Shown here: one piece after another, positions 1-8,100 of the stretch
Numbering within the stretch: position 1 is the stretch's first letter
How the letters are laid out: every line of letters begins with the position of its first letter
Source of the DNA: Bacillota bacterium
GTDB lineage: Bacteria > Bacillota > Clostridia > Peptostreptococcales > Anaerovoracaceae
NCBI GenBank assembly: GCA_016284575.1
Contig: JAEEPD010000138.1
Span: 1 to 13,715 of the forward strand
DNA: 13,715 nt
Reading direction: 5' to 3'
Position numbers and translations under genes: made by a program
The notes under the pieces: generated by a model
Databases searched by the model: none
Told to the model about the DNA's origin: nothing
What the model saw: only the letters and a program-made list of their open reading frames with translations

Positions 1-669
1 AGGGAGCACGGGCTCAGCTTCATCCTTGACAGCGCCCAGACCGCGGGCCTGCTTCCTATAGATATGGAGCGCATGAACATAGCAGCTCTCTGCTTTACAG
101 GCCACAAGAGCCTTCTTGGCCCCCAGGGCATTGGCGGCTTCATCCTCAGGGAGGATATGATCCCTAAGATCGAGCCTCTGATCTCCGGCGGCACAGGAAG
201 CATCAGCCACCTGGAGGAGGTCCCCGAGTTCATGCCGGACCGCTTTGAACCCGGCACCATGAACATCCCGGGCATCATAGGCCTCAGATCCGCTCTGCTC
301 TGGCACAAGGAGCAGGGGCCGGGCAAGGTCCTTGCCCACGAGCTCGACATGACGGGCCGCTTCCTGGACGGACTTACGGAGCTGGAAAACCGCGGCCTTG
401 TAAGGATCTTCGGAAGAAGAGACCTTAAGGACAGAGCTGCCGTGGTTTCCATCCAGACTGTAAAGGTGGATCAGGCAGAGGCTGCCTTCAGGCTTGACAG
501 CGAGTATGGCATAATGACCAGAGTGGGTATCCACTGCGCCCCCAGCGCCCACAAGACCCTGGGCACCTATCCGGAGGGCACCATAAGATTCGCTCCCGGC
601 TGGGCAACCACCCCGGAAGAGATAGACGCAGCCCTGAAGGCTGTGGAGGAGATAGCAAATGGAAATTAA
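1..669 (+). CDS. Cysteine desulfurase-like class V aminotransferase, C-terminal part (5' end outside window)
   Basis: The reading frame is open from the first base, so the gene starts before the window; 222 codons are visible. The PLP-enzyme signatures are clear: an SAQTAG stretch near visible residue 12 (PLP-binding Asp region), TGHKSLLGPQG with the Schiff-base lysine at visible residue 36, and a late GIHCAPSAHK motif whose cysteine (about visible residue 169) sits where cysteine desulfurases carry the persulfide-forming Cys. The end, with GTIRFAPGW and EEIDAALKAVEEI, is typical of the family. These features resemble the EF2568-like cysteine desulfurase group, which would take sulfur (or selenium) from cysteine or selenocysteine in the cytoplasm. 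The gene overlaps the next one by 11 bases, so the two are probably co-transcribed. Substrate and acceptor cannot be told from sequence; another class V aminotransferase activity is possible. Confidence 0.88.
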   Translation, partial: REHGLSFILDSAQTAGLLPIDMERMNIAALCFTGHKSLLGPQGIGGFILREDMIPKIEPLISGGTGSISHLEEVPEFMPDRFEPGTMNIPGIIGLRSALLWHKEQGPGKVLAHELDMTGRFLDGLTELENRGLVRIFGRRDLKDRAAVVSIQTVKVDQAEAAFRLDSEYGIMTRVGIHCAPSAHKTLGTYPEGTIRFAPGWATTPEEIDAALKAVEEIANGN

Positions 670-1558
670 ACAGCTCAAATCCTTTATAGCTGTTGTGGAC
701 TGCGGAAATTTCACCAAGGCGGCTGAAAAGACCTATACCTCTCAGCCCACCATCAGCACCCACATCAGGGCTCTGGAGGACGAGCTCGGCACCCGGCTCA
801 TAGCAAGGGACACCAAGAACATAAAGATAACGGATAAGGGCTACGAGCTTTACGACTGCGCCGTGCACATCATCGAGCTTCAGGAGAATCTGATGAAGCG
901 CTGGGCGGAGGAGGACAAGAGTTATATAAATCTGGGCGCCTCCACCATTCCCTCGGCTTACATCCTGCCGGAGCTGATGGCGGAATTCTCACAGCTTCAT
1001 CCCGAGATAAGCCTTATAATCCACCAGGGCGACAGCACCGATGTGGCAGAGGGGCTCCTCAGCGGGCTTTACGATCTGGGGCTTCTGGGCATGGACTGCA
1101 GCAGCGACAAGCTGAAGTGCGACCCCTTCTACAGGGATGAAACGGTGCTCATAACCCCAAACAACGCTGAATTCCAAGCCCTTAAGCAGCTTGAATCAGA
1201 TAAGGCTTATGAAGAGATCTTCCGTCACCCCATCATTTACAGGGAAAAGGGCAGCGGAACCCAGAAGGCTGCCGAGGCTATCATCGAAAAGCTGGGCTTT
1301 GATCTGGGAGAGCTGAATGTAATAGCAAGGATCAACGATCAGGAGACCATTAAAAATTTGGTGGCTGCAGGCGTTGGAGTGTCTCTTGTCAGCTGGCTGG
1401 CTGTGCGCGAGTACGAAAAGGGCGGCAGCGTCCTGGTGTTCAGGCTGCCCAAGGGAGATTCGGAGCGCCGCTTCTACATGGCTGTGAACAAGGAATCCTA
1501 CAAGAGCGCCGCGGTCAAGGCCTTCATGAGATATGTGAAGCGCAATTATCCGGACTAA
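659..1558 (+). CDS. LysR-family transcriptional regulator
   Basis: A 299-residue protein of normal LysR length. Residues 1-60 form the winged HTH (MEIKQLKSFIAVV, then FTKAAEKTYTSQPTISTHI, then the ALEDELGTRL wing/linker). From about residue 90 there is the two-lobed periplasmic-binding-like effector domain, ending VKAFMRYVKRNYPD. The ATG at 659 is preceded by GGAGGA at 645-650 and lies inside the end of the upstream gene, giving translational coupling. LysR regulators normally bind DNA as tetramers and respond to a small molecule made or used by the pathway they control. The partner here is a cysteine desulfurase-like enzyme, so the effector may be a sulfur or selenium compound; the N-terminus resembles the LysR proteins found with selenium metabolism genes. 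That assignment is inference. Confidence 0.93.
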   Translation: MEIKQLKSFIAVVDCGNFTKAAEKTYTSQPTISTHIRALEDELGTRLIARDTKNIKITDKGYELYDCAVHIIELQENLMKRWAEEDKSYINLGASTIPSAYILPELMAEFSQLHPEISLIIHQGDSTDVAEGLLSGLYDLGLLGMDCSSDKLKCDPFYRDETVLITPNNAEFQALKQLESDKAYEEIFRHPIIYREKGSGTQKAAEAIIEKLGFDLGELNVIARINDQETIKNLVAAGVGVSLVSWLAVREYEKGGSVLVFRLPKGDSERRFYMAVNKESYKSAAVKAFMRYVKRNYPD

Positions 1559-1634
1559 CGGAGATGGTAACGGATCCCTTGACTTATTGAACGCAGGGAG
1601 GGTACGAATCCTCTTATCAATTGAATAATGCACC

Positions 1635-1661
1635 AAAGGACCGGGAAAATCCGGTCCTTTT
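1635..1661 (+). terminator. Rho-independent terminator after the LysR gene
   Basis: A perfect 10-bp stem AAAGGACCGG / CCGGTCCTTT with loop GAAAAT, followed by T and CATTT. It lies 77 bases after the LysR stop and closes the desulfurase-LysR operon. The A-run on the other side lets it work weakly in reverse too. Confidence 0.88.
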
Positions 1662-1777
1662 CATTTGTGGGTTTTAAGAATTTCCAAAAATACAGGGCTT
1701 TAATTGCCAGTACCGGGGTTCTTTTCGAGCATTTATATATTTTATGTAAACAGAAATATAAATGTATAATTGATGTG

Positions 1778-1789
1778 TTCAAGGCGGTT
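1778..1789 (+). repeat. Direct repeat TTCAAGGCGGTT, copy 1
   Basis: Exact 12-base match to 1970-1981 in the same orientation. A GC-rich core (AAGGCGG) in very AT-rich surroundings, with TATAAT about 15 bases upstream. Could be a protein-binding site or a remnant of a duplicated segment. Confidence 0.6.
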
Positions 1790-1969
1790 CAAATTTATAC
1801 TTATTTAGGATTACTTAAGCGAGATGTATAAGGTTTATTTTACAAAAAGTTGGCCCGCAAAGAATTGTTCCATTTTTTGAAAATTAAATCAGGCCAAAAC
1901 ACTAAAAATCATTACGAGCTTATATCTTTTTCTCTGATAATGATGAAAATATATAATGAATTAAGTTCA

Positions 1970-1981
1970 TTCAAGGCGGTT
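1970..1981 (+). repeat. Direct repeat TTCAAGGCGGTT, copy 2
   Basis: Second exact copy, 192 bases after the first. It is again preceded by a TATAAT block and followed by an AT-rich run, so the similarity extends loosely beyond the 12 bases. Confidence 0.6.
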
Positions 1982-2066
1982 TTATATATTTAGTGCAAAG
2001 TAAATAAAAAGTGTATAAGAAATCTGCCTGAATTGCAGAAAATGAGCTGCGCAATAGTCCGTTTTC

Positions 2067-2858
2067 TTAAAGAAGGTAATAATCCATGAGCTGATGTATC
2101 TGCCCGGGAGTCAGGGGATTCTTCTGACTCTCAAAACTAAGAATGAGGTTTTTCCCGGGAATTATGCCGTCCTGTGCGTACAGGTACATTTTTCTAAGAA
2201 AATCGCTTGCATATTCAGGGTTTTCCAGCCCTCCGACATGCTCCCAATAGTAGATATTTCCGTCCTTCCCGACGATGGTAAAGTCCGGATGCAGTGTGAT
2301 TCCGGAGGACAGATGCAGAGCCTTTTCATATTGGTACAGCAGCTCCGCAAAATAAAGATCGTCGGCTATCATCAACTCGGATTTGGATCGGACCAGATCC
2401 CCCTTTCTTGACTGAAATATCAGGTTTGACTTGTATGATGAAAAGCTCTGGTCTGACTTTAGCGTCCAGGCCCTGTCCAGTTTATAGTCAATATCTGAGA
2501 TCGGTTCAAGAATGGCGGCAGCTCCGGGATTGATCGAGGACAGGATGTTGTCTCCGGCCTGCGGATCATATGTCTCAATGAAACCATAAAGCTGTCTGAG
2601 CTCTTTCTGAATACATGCGATACATTTTTTTGCGTAGCTCTTTTCCGCCAGCTTTGACGCAAGCATGGACTCCTCTTCGCGCAGATATTTCTGCGTAAGT
2701 TTTTTATTGATGTACTGTCTGTGGTAATAGTGCCACTTACCATTGATCAGCTGACATCCCAGGCTGCCTTCCGGGGCGCGGGCAAGAATGCCCTGATAAG
2801 AGATCAGAGCCTCCTCCAGAATCTGGATCCTGCGGGTCAGTAGTTGTGTTATCTGCAT
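2067..2858 (-). CDS. Uncharacterised clostridial protein with PD-(D/E)XK nuclease-like C-terminus
   Basis: A 263-residue protein of a family common in Clostridia as a hypothetical protein. Residues 1-95 are helical and charged, probably coiled coil, with the GKWHYYHRQYINKK element (residues 40-53) typical of the family. The C-terminal half carries VRSKSE (E161), a YEK element, HPDFTI (D192) and YYWEHVGG (E206, H207), then FLRKMYLYAQDGIIPGKNLI. The spaced E, PD and E-x pattern fits a PD-(D/E)XK-type fold, but the usual ExK lysine is not in place (EHV), so nuclease activity is uncertain. AGGAGA at 2863-2868 lies 5 bases before the ATG. The gene is isolated, lies in an AT-rich patch and has less G/C-rich codon use than its neighbours, which suggests horizontal acquisition. 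True function is unknown; defence or DNA repair is only a guess. Confidence 0.82.
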   Translation of the reverse strand: MQITQLLTRRIQILEEALISYQGILARAPEGSLGCQLINGKWHYYHRQYINKKLTQKYLREEESMLASKLAEKSYAKKCIACIQKELRQLYGFIETYDPQAGDNILSSINPGAAAILEPISDIDYKLDRAWTLKSDQSFSSYKSNLIFQSRKGDLVRSKSELMIADDLYFAELLYQYEKALHLSSGITLHPDFTIVGKDGNIYYWEHVGGLENPEYASDFLRKMYLYAQDGIIPGKNLILSFESQKNPLTPGQIHQLMDYYLL

Positions 2859-2893
2859 ATGTCTCTCCTGTATGTTGATGTGAAATTTAGAGA

Positions 2894-2910
2894 TATTTTA
2901 CAGTAAAATA
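2894..2910. promoter_or_regulatory. Perfect 17-bp palindrome, candidate operator
   Basis: TATTTTAC-A-GTAAAATA: 8-bp arms around one central base. It covers the -10 box and the start of the spacer of the minus-strand promoter at 2895-2923, the usual place for a repressor site. It has no T-run, so it is not a terminator. The binding protein is unknown. Confidence 0.6.
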
Positions 2911-2923
2911 GCTTATATGTAAA
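2895..2923 (-). promoter_or_regulatory. Sigma-A-type promoter of the 2067-2858 gene
   Basis: On the minus strand: TTTACA (-35, 2918-2923), 17-base spacer, TAAAAT (-10, 2895-2900). It ends 37 bases before the start codon. Spacing is ideal and both boxes are near consensus. Confidence 0.72.
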
Positions 2924-2978
2924 TAGTTGGTTTTAGAGATGAGTATTTATTCATGCAGAAATGCCTCCTGCTATGTTC

Positions 2979-3008
2979 TTGTAAGAGACTCTTTTTTTGT
3001 GATAAAAT
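2979..3008 (+). promoter_or_regulatory. Putative promoter of the esterase-like gene
   Basis: TTGTAA (2979-2984), 18-base spacer, TAAAAT (3003-3008), 22 bases before the ATG at 3031. The spacer includes a small inverted repeat AAGAG-A-CTCTT at 2983-2993. The short leader leaves room only for the ribosome binding site. Confidence 0.55.
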
Positions 3009-3030
3009 ACTTAAACAGGTGGTAAAAAAT

Positions 3031-3849
3031 ATGGAAAAAGCATTTGAATACAATGGGATAAGGTTTTTCGCCCAGTGGCGGGACGGGACTGTCCCCGGGA
3101 CCCTGATCTACTGCCATGAGGGAGAGGACAAGGAGGAGCTGAGGAGGCTTTACGGAATGGTCTGCGGCGCACCGGAGGCTGAAGGTACGGAGGCTGAGTT
3201 GGAGTCTTCTGCGGGGGCTGAAGGCAAGGCGCTTTCTGCGGAGGCAGACGAAGGCCTTGAGGCTTCCGAGGGACCGGAGCTGATGCTTGTGAGCATCTCC
3301 GGAGTGGACTGGGACAAATATCTTTCACCCTGGCCGGCGGGCAAGGCCTTTAAGGGAGGCAACGATTTTTCCGGCTTGGCGGACGAATACATAGCAAGGC
3401 TTACTGGGCTGATCCCGGGGCTCGAGGAGGAGCTTAAGGCAGCTCTTAAGGAGCAGGGCCCGGAGGAGATCCCGGAGGACTGGCCCAAAAGGCGAGGCAT
3501 CGCAGGCTATTCGCTGGGAGGCCTTTTCGCGGTATACTGCTTCTACAGGACTGATATGTTCAGCCTGCTGGGCTCCATGTCAGGCTCCCTGTGGTTCGAT
3601 AAATTCAAAAAATTCATGGGTGAGCGCAGGCTCAAGGCCCTGCCTGAAAAGGCGTATTTTTCCCTGGGCGACAAGGAGCCTCAGGTGAAGAACCAGAGGA
3701 TGGCAGCCGTGGGCGAATGCACGGAGCTGGCGGAAAAGCTCTTCAGAGAAAAGGGTTCCAGGACCATTTTTGAGTGGAACGAGGGCGGTCACTTCAACGA
3801 CGTGCAGCTGAGAGTCGCCAAAGGGCTCCGCTGGCTGGCAGAGCAGTAA
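3031..3849 (+). CDS. Esterase-like alpha/beta hydrolase
   Basis: A 272-residue cytoplasmic protein with no signal peptide. The start at 3031 is chosen because AGGTGG (3017-3022) lies 8 bases upstream; an in-frame ATG at 2953 has no ribosome site and falls before the likely promoter. The nucleophile elbow is GYSLGG (S161), followed by FAVYCFYRTDMFSLLGSMSG. The acid is probably D214 in FSLGDKE and the histidine H254 in EGGHFND, giving a full Ser-Asp-His triad. This layout matches the enterochelin-esterase / esterase D-like group, which hydrolyses esters of unknown nature here. Residues 47-83 are an Ala/Glu/Gly/Ser-rich acidic low-complexity stretch inserted before LMLVSISGVDW, which relatives seem to lack. 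A nitroreductase gene follows 75 bases later with no clear terminator between. Confidence 0.85.
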   Translation: MEKAFEYNGIRFFAQWRDGTVPGTLIYCHEGEDKEELRRLYGMVCGAPEAEGTEAELESSAGAEGKALSAEADEGLEASEGPELMLVSISGVDWDKYLSPWPAGKAFKGGNDFSGLADEYIARLTGLIPGLEEELKAALKEQGPEEIPEDWPKRRGIAGYSLGGLFAVYCFYRTDMFSLLGSMSGSLWFDKFKKFMGERRLKALPEKAYFSLGDKEPQVKNQRMAAVGECTELAEKLFREKGSRTIFEWNEGGHFNDVQLRVAKGLRWLAEQ

Positions 3850-3924
3850 TATAAGTTAAGGACAGCGGATGGCGTCAGGATTTAGGCCCTCCGCGCTGTA
3901 TACATAAGAAGAAATGGAGGAAAT

Positions 3925-4458
3925 ATGAATACTTTAGATGCGATAATGAACCGCAGAAGCGTGAGAAAGTTCCAGGATAAGAAGGTTCCCGAGGATGCAG
4001 TGAAGAAGCTTCTCCAGGCTGGAATGGCAGGCCCCAGCGCCGTCAACGCAAGGCCCTGGCAGTTTGTGGTTGTGGACGACAGAGAGACCCTGGACAAGAT
4101 GGCGGACGCCAACGGCAGAGCCGCCCAGCTTCTTAAGGGCGCGCCCCTGGCCATCCTGCTCTGCGGAGACCTGGATAAGGCCTTCGAAAAGGCTCCGGAC
4201 TACTGGATCGTGGATCTTGGAATTGCAAGCCAGAACATGGTCATAGCAGCGGAGGAGCTGGGCCTTGGCTCAGTGGACCTTGGCACCTGGCCTCAGGAGG
4301 AGAAGCTGGCTGGTCAGAAGGCCGTGCTTGGTCTTCCTGACAGCGTCATCCCCTTCCTTATCATAGCCTTCGGCTATCCCGAGGAGGGCTTCGAAAGAGC
4401 TCCGAGAGCTGACAGGCCGGAGTTCGACGAGAGCAGCGTTCACTATAATAAATGGTAG
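3925..4458 (+). CDS. Nitroreductase-family flavoprotein
   Basis: A 177-residue protein, the usual length for small nitroreductases. Landmarks are the N-terminal NRRSVRKF (residues 9-16, FMN phosphate contact), GPSAVNARPWQFVVV (36-50), the central helix DLGIASQNMVIAAEELGLGS, and the C-terminal VIPFLIIAFGYPEE. Members bind FMN as dimers and use NAD(P)H to reduce nitro compounds, quinones or flavins in the cytoplasm; the natural substrate is rarely known. GGAGGA (3916-3921) lies just before the ATG. It sits between an esterase-like hydrolase and a small membrane protein on the same strand and is probably co-transcribed with them. Family assignment is firm; specific activity is not. Confidence 0.93.
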   Translation: MNTLDAIMNRRSVRKFQDKKVPEDAVKKLLQAGMAGPSAVNARPWQFVVVDDRETLDKMADANGRAAQLLKGAPLAILLCGDLDKAFEKAPDYWIVDLGIASQNMVIAAEELGLGSVDLGTWPQEEKLAGQKAVLGLPDSVIPFLIIAFGYPEEGFERAPRADRPEFDESSVHYNKW

Positions 4459-4531
4459 AAATAATGGTTTATGCGGCGGACTGCTTTAAGAACCTGGTTT
4501 GCTGCATTTGCCGCGAAAGAAGGGAACTATA

Positions 4532-4912
4532 ATGAAAATTCTTCAGAAAATACTTGCCTGGCTGTCGCTGATACTGATCCTCGGCGGTGCCGGCGTCATA
4601 CTTTTCAAATACCTGACCAACAAGAGCCTGTTTTCGGCCCTGCTGGCGGAGCCCATGGTAAGGCAGTCACTGGGCATCATCCAGGTGATGCTCTACGGTC
4701 TGGCGGCGGTGTTCATCGGCCTTGTGCTGCTGACCCTCGCAATGAAGATCGGCGGCTCCATACGCAGCAAGGAGAAGGCGGAGGCCAAGCTCCGCAAGGC
4801 TGTGGAGAAGGAGCAGGAGAAGGCTGCTCAGGAGGCAGCGGAGATCAACGCCCGTTACCAGCAGCAGAATAAGGACGCTGAGGAAGAGGCGGAAAGGATA
4901 CTGAATATTTAA
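4532..4912 (+). CDS. Small membrane protein with two transmembrane helices and a coiled-coil tail
   Basis: A 126-residue protein with no recognised family. Helix 1 spans about residues 7-27 and helix 2 about 48-73, separated by a short polar stretch. From about residue 75 to the end there is a charged, Ala/Glu/Lys/Gln-rich segment with a regular heptad look, ending DAEEEAERILNI. The tail is probably cytoplasmic because basic residues (IRSKEK) follow helix 2. The ATG at 4532 is preceded by GAAGGGAA (4519-4526); an upstream in-frame TTG at 4499 has no ribosome site. The gene lies 73 bases after the nitroreductase and may be the last gene of that transcript. It could be a scaffold or stress-related membrane protein, but nothing in the sequence fixes a role. 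Confidence 0.75.
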   Translation: MKILQKILAWLSLILILGGAGVILFKYLTNKSLFSALLAEPMVRQSLGIIQVMLYGLAAVFIGLVLLTLAMKIGGSIRSKEKAEAKLRKAVEKEQEKAAQEAAEINARYQQQNKDAEEEAERILNI

Positions 4913-4975
4913 GGGCGACCGCGGATGGCGGAAATGACGCAGAGCCGTCTTCTGAGCCTGCTGCCGCGGGCGTTT

Positions 4976-4998
4976 ATCGCCTATCGTCAATAAACGAT
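4976..4998. repeat. 23-bp intergenic repeat, copy 1
   Basis: Identical over 23 bases to 10605-10627. The core TATCGTCAATAAACGAT contains a 5-6 bp inverted repeat (ATCGT / ACGAT). Read on the minus strand, it lies 14 bases beyond the terminator of the SLH gene, the same arrangement as the other copy beyond the AEC transporter gene. Confidence 0.85.
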
Positions 4999-5012
4999 AA
5001 AACAATGACTTG

Positions 5013-5044
5013 AAAAGGACAGTCCTTGGGGGACTGCCCTTTTT
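5013..5044 (-). terminator. Terminator after the SLH protein gene (probably bidirectional)
   Basis: The stem pairs AAAAGGACAGTCC with GGACTGCCCTTTT around a short loop. On the plus strand there is one A-C mismatch; on the minus strand the same position is a G-U pair, so the hairpin is better suited to minus-strand transcripts, ending in CCTTTTC. The plus-strand T-run (CCCTTTTTG) also allows it to end the 4532-4912 transcript. Confidence 0.82.
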
Positions 5045-5104
5045 GTTGTCGAGTTTTTCCGGATTATCCGGTATTGGTGCGGACCTCAGTCCAATGCGTC
5101 CCTG

Positions 5105-8100
5105 CTACTGAGCCAGGGCTCTGAACAGGAAGGTGACTATCTGGCCGCGGACGCAGGGGGCGTCGGGCCTGAAGGTGGTGGCTGTGGTGCCGTCGCTTAT
5201 CTCGTTGATGAAGGCCCACATTACCGCCGTCTCGTAGTAAGCGCCCTCAGTCAGGTCTGTGAAGGGTACCGCGGCCTTCTGCTCCTCTGTGAGCTCAGTG
5301 TTAAGCAGCTTGCTTGCCTGAGCGAATCTATAGAGGAAGGTGGCCATCTGACCTCTGTTTATGATGCTGTCGGGGCTGAATTTTCCTTCGGAGGTGCCGT
5401 CGGTTATGCCAAGGCTTGCAGCCCAGAGCACGGCCTTGTAGTAATAGCTGTTCTCGGGCACATCGCCGAAGCTGCTGTCCGCTTCGATCTCCGGGCAGCC
5501 AGCGGCTCTCCAGAGGAAGGTCATCATCTGGGCCCTGGTGCATTCGTCCTCAGGGGCGAAGCTGTCCTCGGTCTTGCCGTCGGTTATTCCAAGGGCGTAG
5601 GCCCACTTGACAGGCTCGTAGTAGAAGGCGTTCTCGTCCTCCACGTCGGTGAAGGGGATCTCCACGCTGTCCAGGTCCACTGCCGGTGGCAGGGTGATGG
5701 CTCCCGCTGTGGTCTCAACTGCTGCAGGCGAGGTCTCCTGCGGGGGCTCGGCAGTGCTGCTTCCGGAACCTGAGCTGCCGGAGCTGCTGCTTCCTGAACT
5801 GCCGCTGTCTCCTGAGCCGGAGCTTCCTGAGCTGGAACCGCTGTCTCCTGAATCGCCTGAGCTTCCGCTGTCACCCTGCTGCTGCACAGCCTCAGAGGAG
5901 AAGACCGCCGTATAGGTGGTGTCCACAGAGGCTTCCGCAAGCTGAGGCTCCCAGCCTGTGAAGCTATAGGTATAGCTGCTGTCTGCGGGCTTTTCGGGCG
6001 TCTCGCCGCTGAAGGCGGGCATGCTTCCTATAAGCTCCTGACTGGTCTGGAGCACGGTGCCATCGTAGTTTACAAAGCTTATAGTCACCTTTTCGGGCTC
6101 CTGGGGCTCCTCGGGAGCTTGGTCCCACTGGGCCTGAACGATTATCGGGAACTCTGTGGGCTCGTCCACGTAGTATCTGCCGCCATCCTCCTTTATCTCA
6201 AAGGCCGCCAGCTGCTCTTCAGTTACCTCGTCCCAGCCGGAGATGATCTTCCAGCCGGAGAAAGTATGGCCGTCCCAGACGGGTTCATAGTCCACTTCGT
6301 TATCGTCGAAATAGAAGCGGTTTGCGGACTCATCCTCTAAACCCATGCCGTACCAGAGATCGTCGTGATTCAGATCGAAGGCCACCTCGTAGATGGTCCT
6401 GCCGGTAACGACTATCCTGCCCACGCTCCTGTTGTAGTACATGGCGCCGCCTGCTGTCAGGTTCTCCCCGTTTACTACGGTGCCGCGGACCTCAACGTAG
6501 GGTGCGGTCATGGTGCCGGTGACGGTCAGAACGCATTCGTCATCCACGATCAGGTTCAGCTGGGGATCCAGCGCGCTGCTTTCAGGGATGCTTCCGCTGC
6601 CCTCAGCATCCTGCAGCAGATAGAGCCACAGGGCCTTCTTCGGGTACTCCTCGTCCGGGAAGTAGCTTCCGGCGGAAAGCCAGCTGATGTCCTCGGTGGG
6701 CCTTATTACGGCTTCCGCGTCAGTGCCGCTCAGAAGCTTTGATCCTCCCACTGTAAGGGTCCCTCCTGCGAGGGCGTCCGGGCTTGCTGCTCCGGCTGCC
6801 TCTACCACGATACGGCCTCTGCGGCCGAAGATCAGCTTGTCAAAGCCCGGAATGCTCAGTGTCTTTCCGTTTTCGATGACCAGGTCCATGCCGTCCTCGA
6901 CCCAGAGGGCCTTTGAGAGGCTCAGATCATCTGTTATGCGCATCATCGGTTGTCCGTCGCCGGGATCCTCGGGATCGCAGCCTGCGAAAAGGCCCTCAAC
7001 AGCTGCTTCCGCGTTAAGCGCAGCCAGCTCCTCAAAGCTTCCCGCGAACACATAAACAGGAATGCTGCTGTTTCCAAGGAAGGCTCTGGCTTTGGACGCC
7101 ATGTCTGCCCTCATGGCCGGGGTATCGCTGCCGCCAAAGCAAATGACCGGCATTATGACCATGCGGCCTTCGCCGCTCACAGCTCCGTAATTGTCGAACC
7201 ACAGCACGTTCTGGCCGTAATTCGGGGAGTTTTCGTCGGAATCGTGATATCCGTTGCAGACGAAGATCCCGTCCAGCTTCAGTTCGCCCTGGGGCTTGTT
7301 GTACACATGGCCGCCCATCTGGCTCTGCAGGACCGCCGCCTTCTCCACGGTCAGCGTTCCGTAATTGGTGATGGCGGTCTCGCCGCCCATGGTGGTCCCA
7401 AGGAAGGCTCCGCTCTTAACGATCACCTCTCCGTAGATCTCAAGTCCAAGGGTGGCCTCTGCGCCTCTGCTGATGGTAAGGGTCTTCCCGCTTGGTACGA
7501 TTATATTACCCGTGGTATCGGGCTCGGCGCCCTCGGGGATCTCGATGTCATCCTCCATGTGGAACTGGGCTACCCAGCCTATCCAGGCGTCGGGATCCTC
7601 CTGGTGAGCATCCTCAAACGCCTTGCACTGCTGCTGATAATCGTCTATGGCCGCCTGAAGCTCGTCATAGCTGGAGACAAAATAGCTGCCCTGCTCCTTG
7701 ACTGTGAGGCCGGTGCCCGCAAGGGCATCAGTCAGCAGATCGTACAGCGCGCTCTGGTTCACAAAGGGCTCCTGGCAGGCGTAGACCGTGCCGCTGCCCT
7801 CTACCGTGCCTGCGTTTCTGAACCAGGGGGTGGTGTCGCCGGACTGATCGTCGGTAAAGCCCCTGCAGAAGAAATCGCCGTCTATGGTAAGGGTGGCTCC
7901 GCTCTGATTGTTTACGCTGCCGCCGAACATGGACTGCAGCACAGCGCCTTCCTCCACGCTTATGGTGCCGTAGTTCAGGATGGCGGTCTCGCCTCCCATG
8001 GTGGTCTGAAGCTCGCCTCCGGACTTTACCAGGACGGTGCCGCTGTTTCTGATTCCCAGGTTCGACACCTCGCCGCTTTCGATGGTCAGGGTCTTTCCCT

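Larger units (their letters stand above)
1663..2066. other. AT-rich intergenic stretch, no gene recognised
   Basis: About 400 bases between the LysR terminator and the stop of the minus-strand gene at 2067. It is markedly richer in A and T than the flanks. No reading frame here has a ribosome binding site or a recognisable product. It holds two copies of TTCAAGGCGGTT, each preceded by a TATAAT-like block, and a weak hairpin TCTGC-N7-GCAGA at 2023-2039 that may help end minus-strand transcription. No tRNA, CRISPR or insertion sequence end is visible. Confidence 0.7.

Noticed and set aside
1590..1622. tRNA-like T-arm (GGGTACGAATCCTC) after the LysR gene
   Set aside because: The T-loop would have eight bases, and no acceptor stem, D-arm or anticodon arm can be drawn around it.
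1628..1831. 67-codon plus-strand open frame after the LysR gene
   Set aside because: It begins in front of and runs through the terminator hairpin, has no ribosome site, and its product shows no features.
2953..3030. 26-residue N-terminal extension of the esterase-like protein
   Set aside because: The upstream ATG has no ribosome site and lies before the likely promoter, while the ATG at 3031 has AGGTGG at correct spacing.
5750..5880. Short repeated units that could suggest a CRISPR or tandem-repeat array
   Set aside because: They encode the Ser/Gly/Asp linker of the SLH protein; unit length is irregular and there are no spacers.
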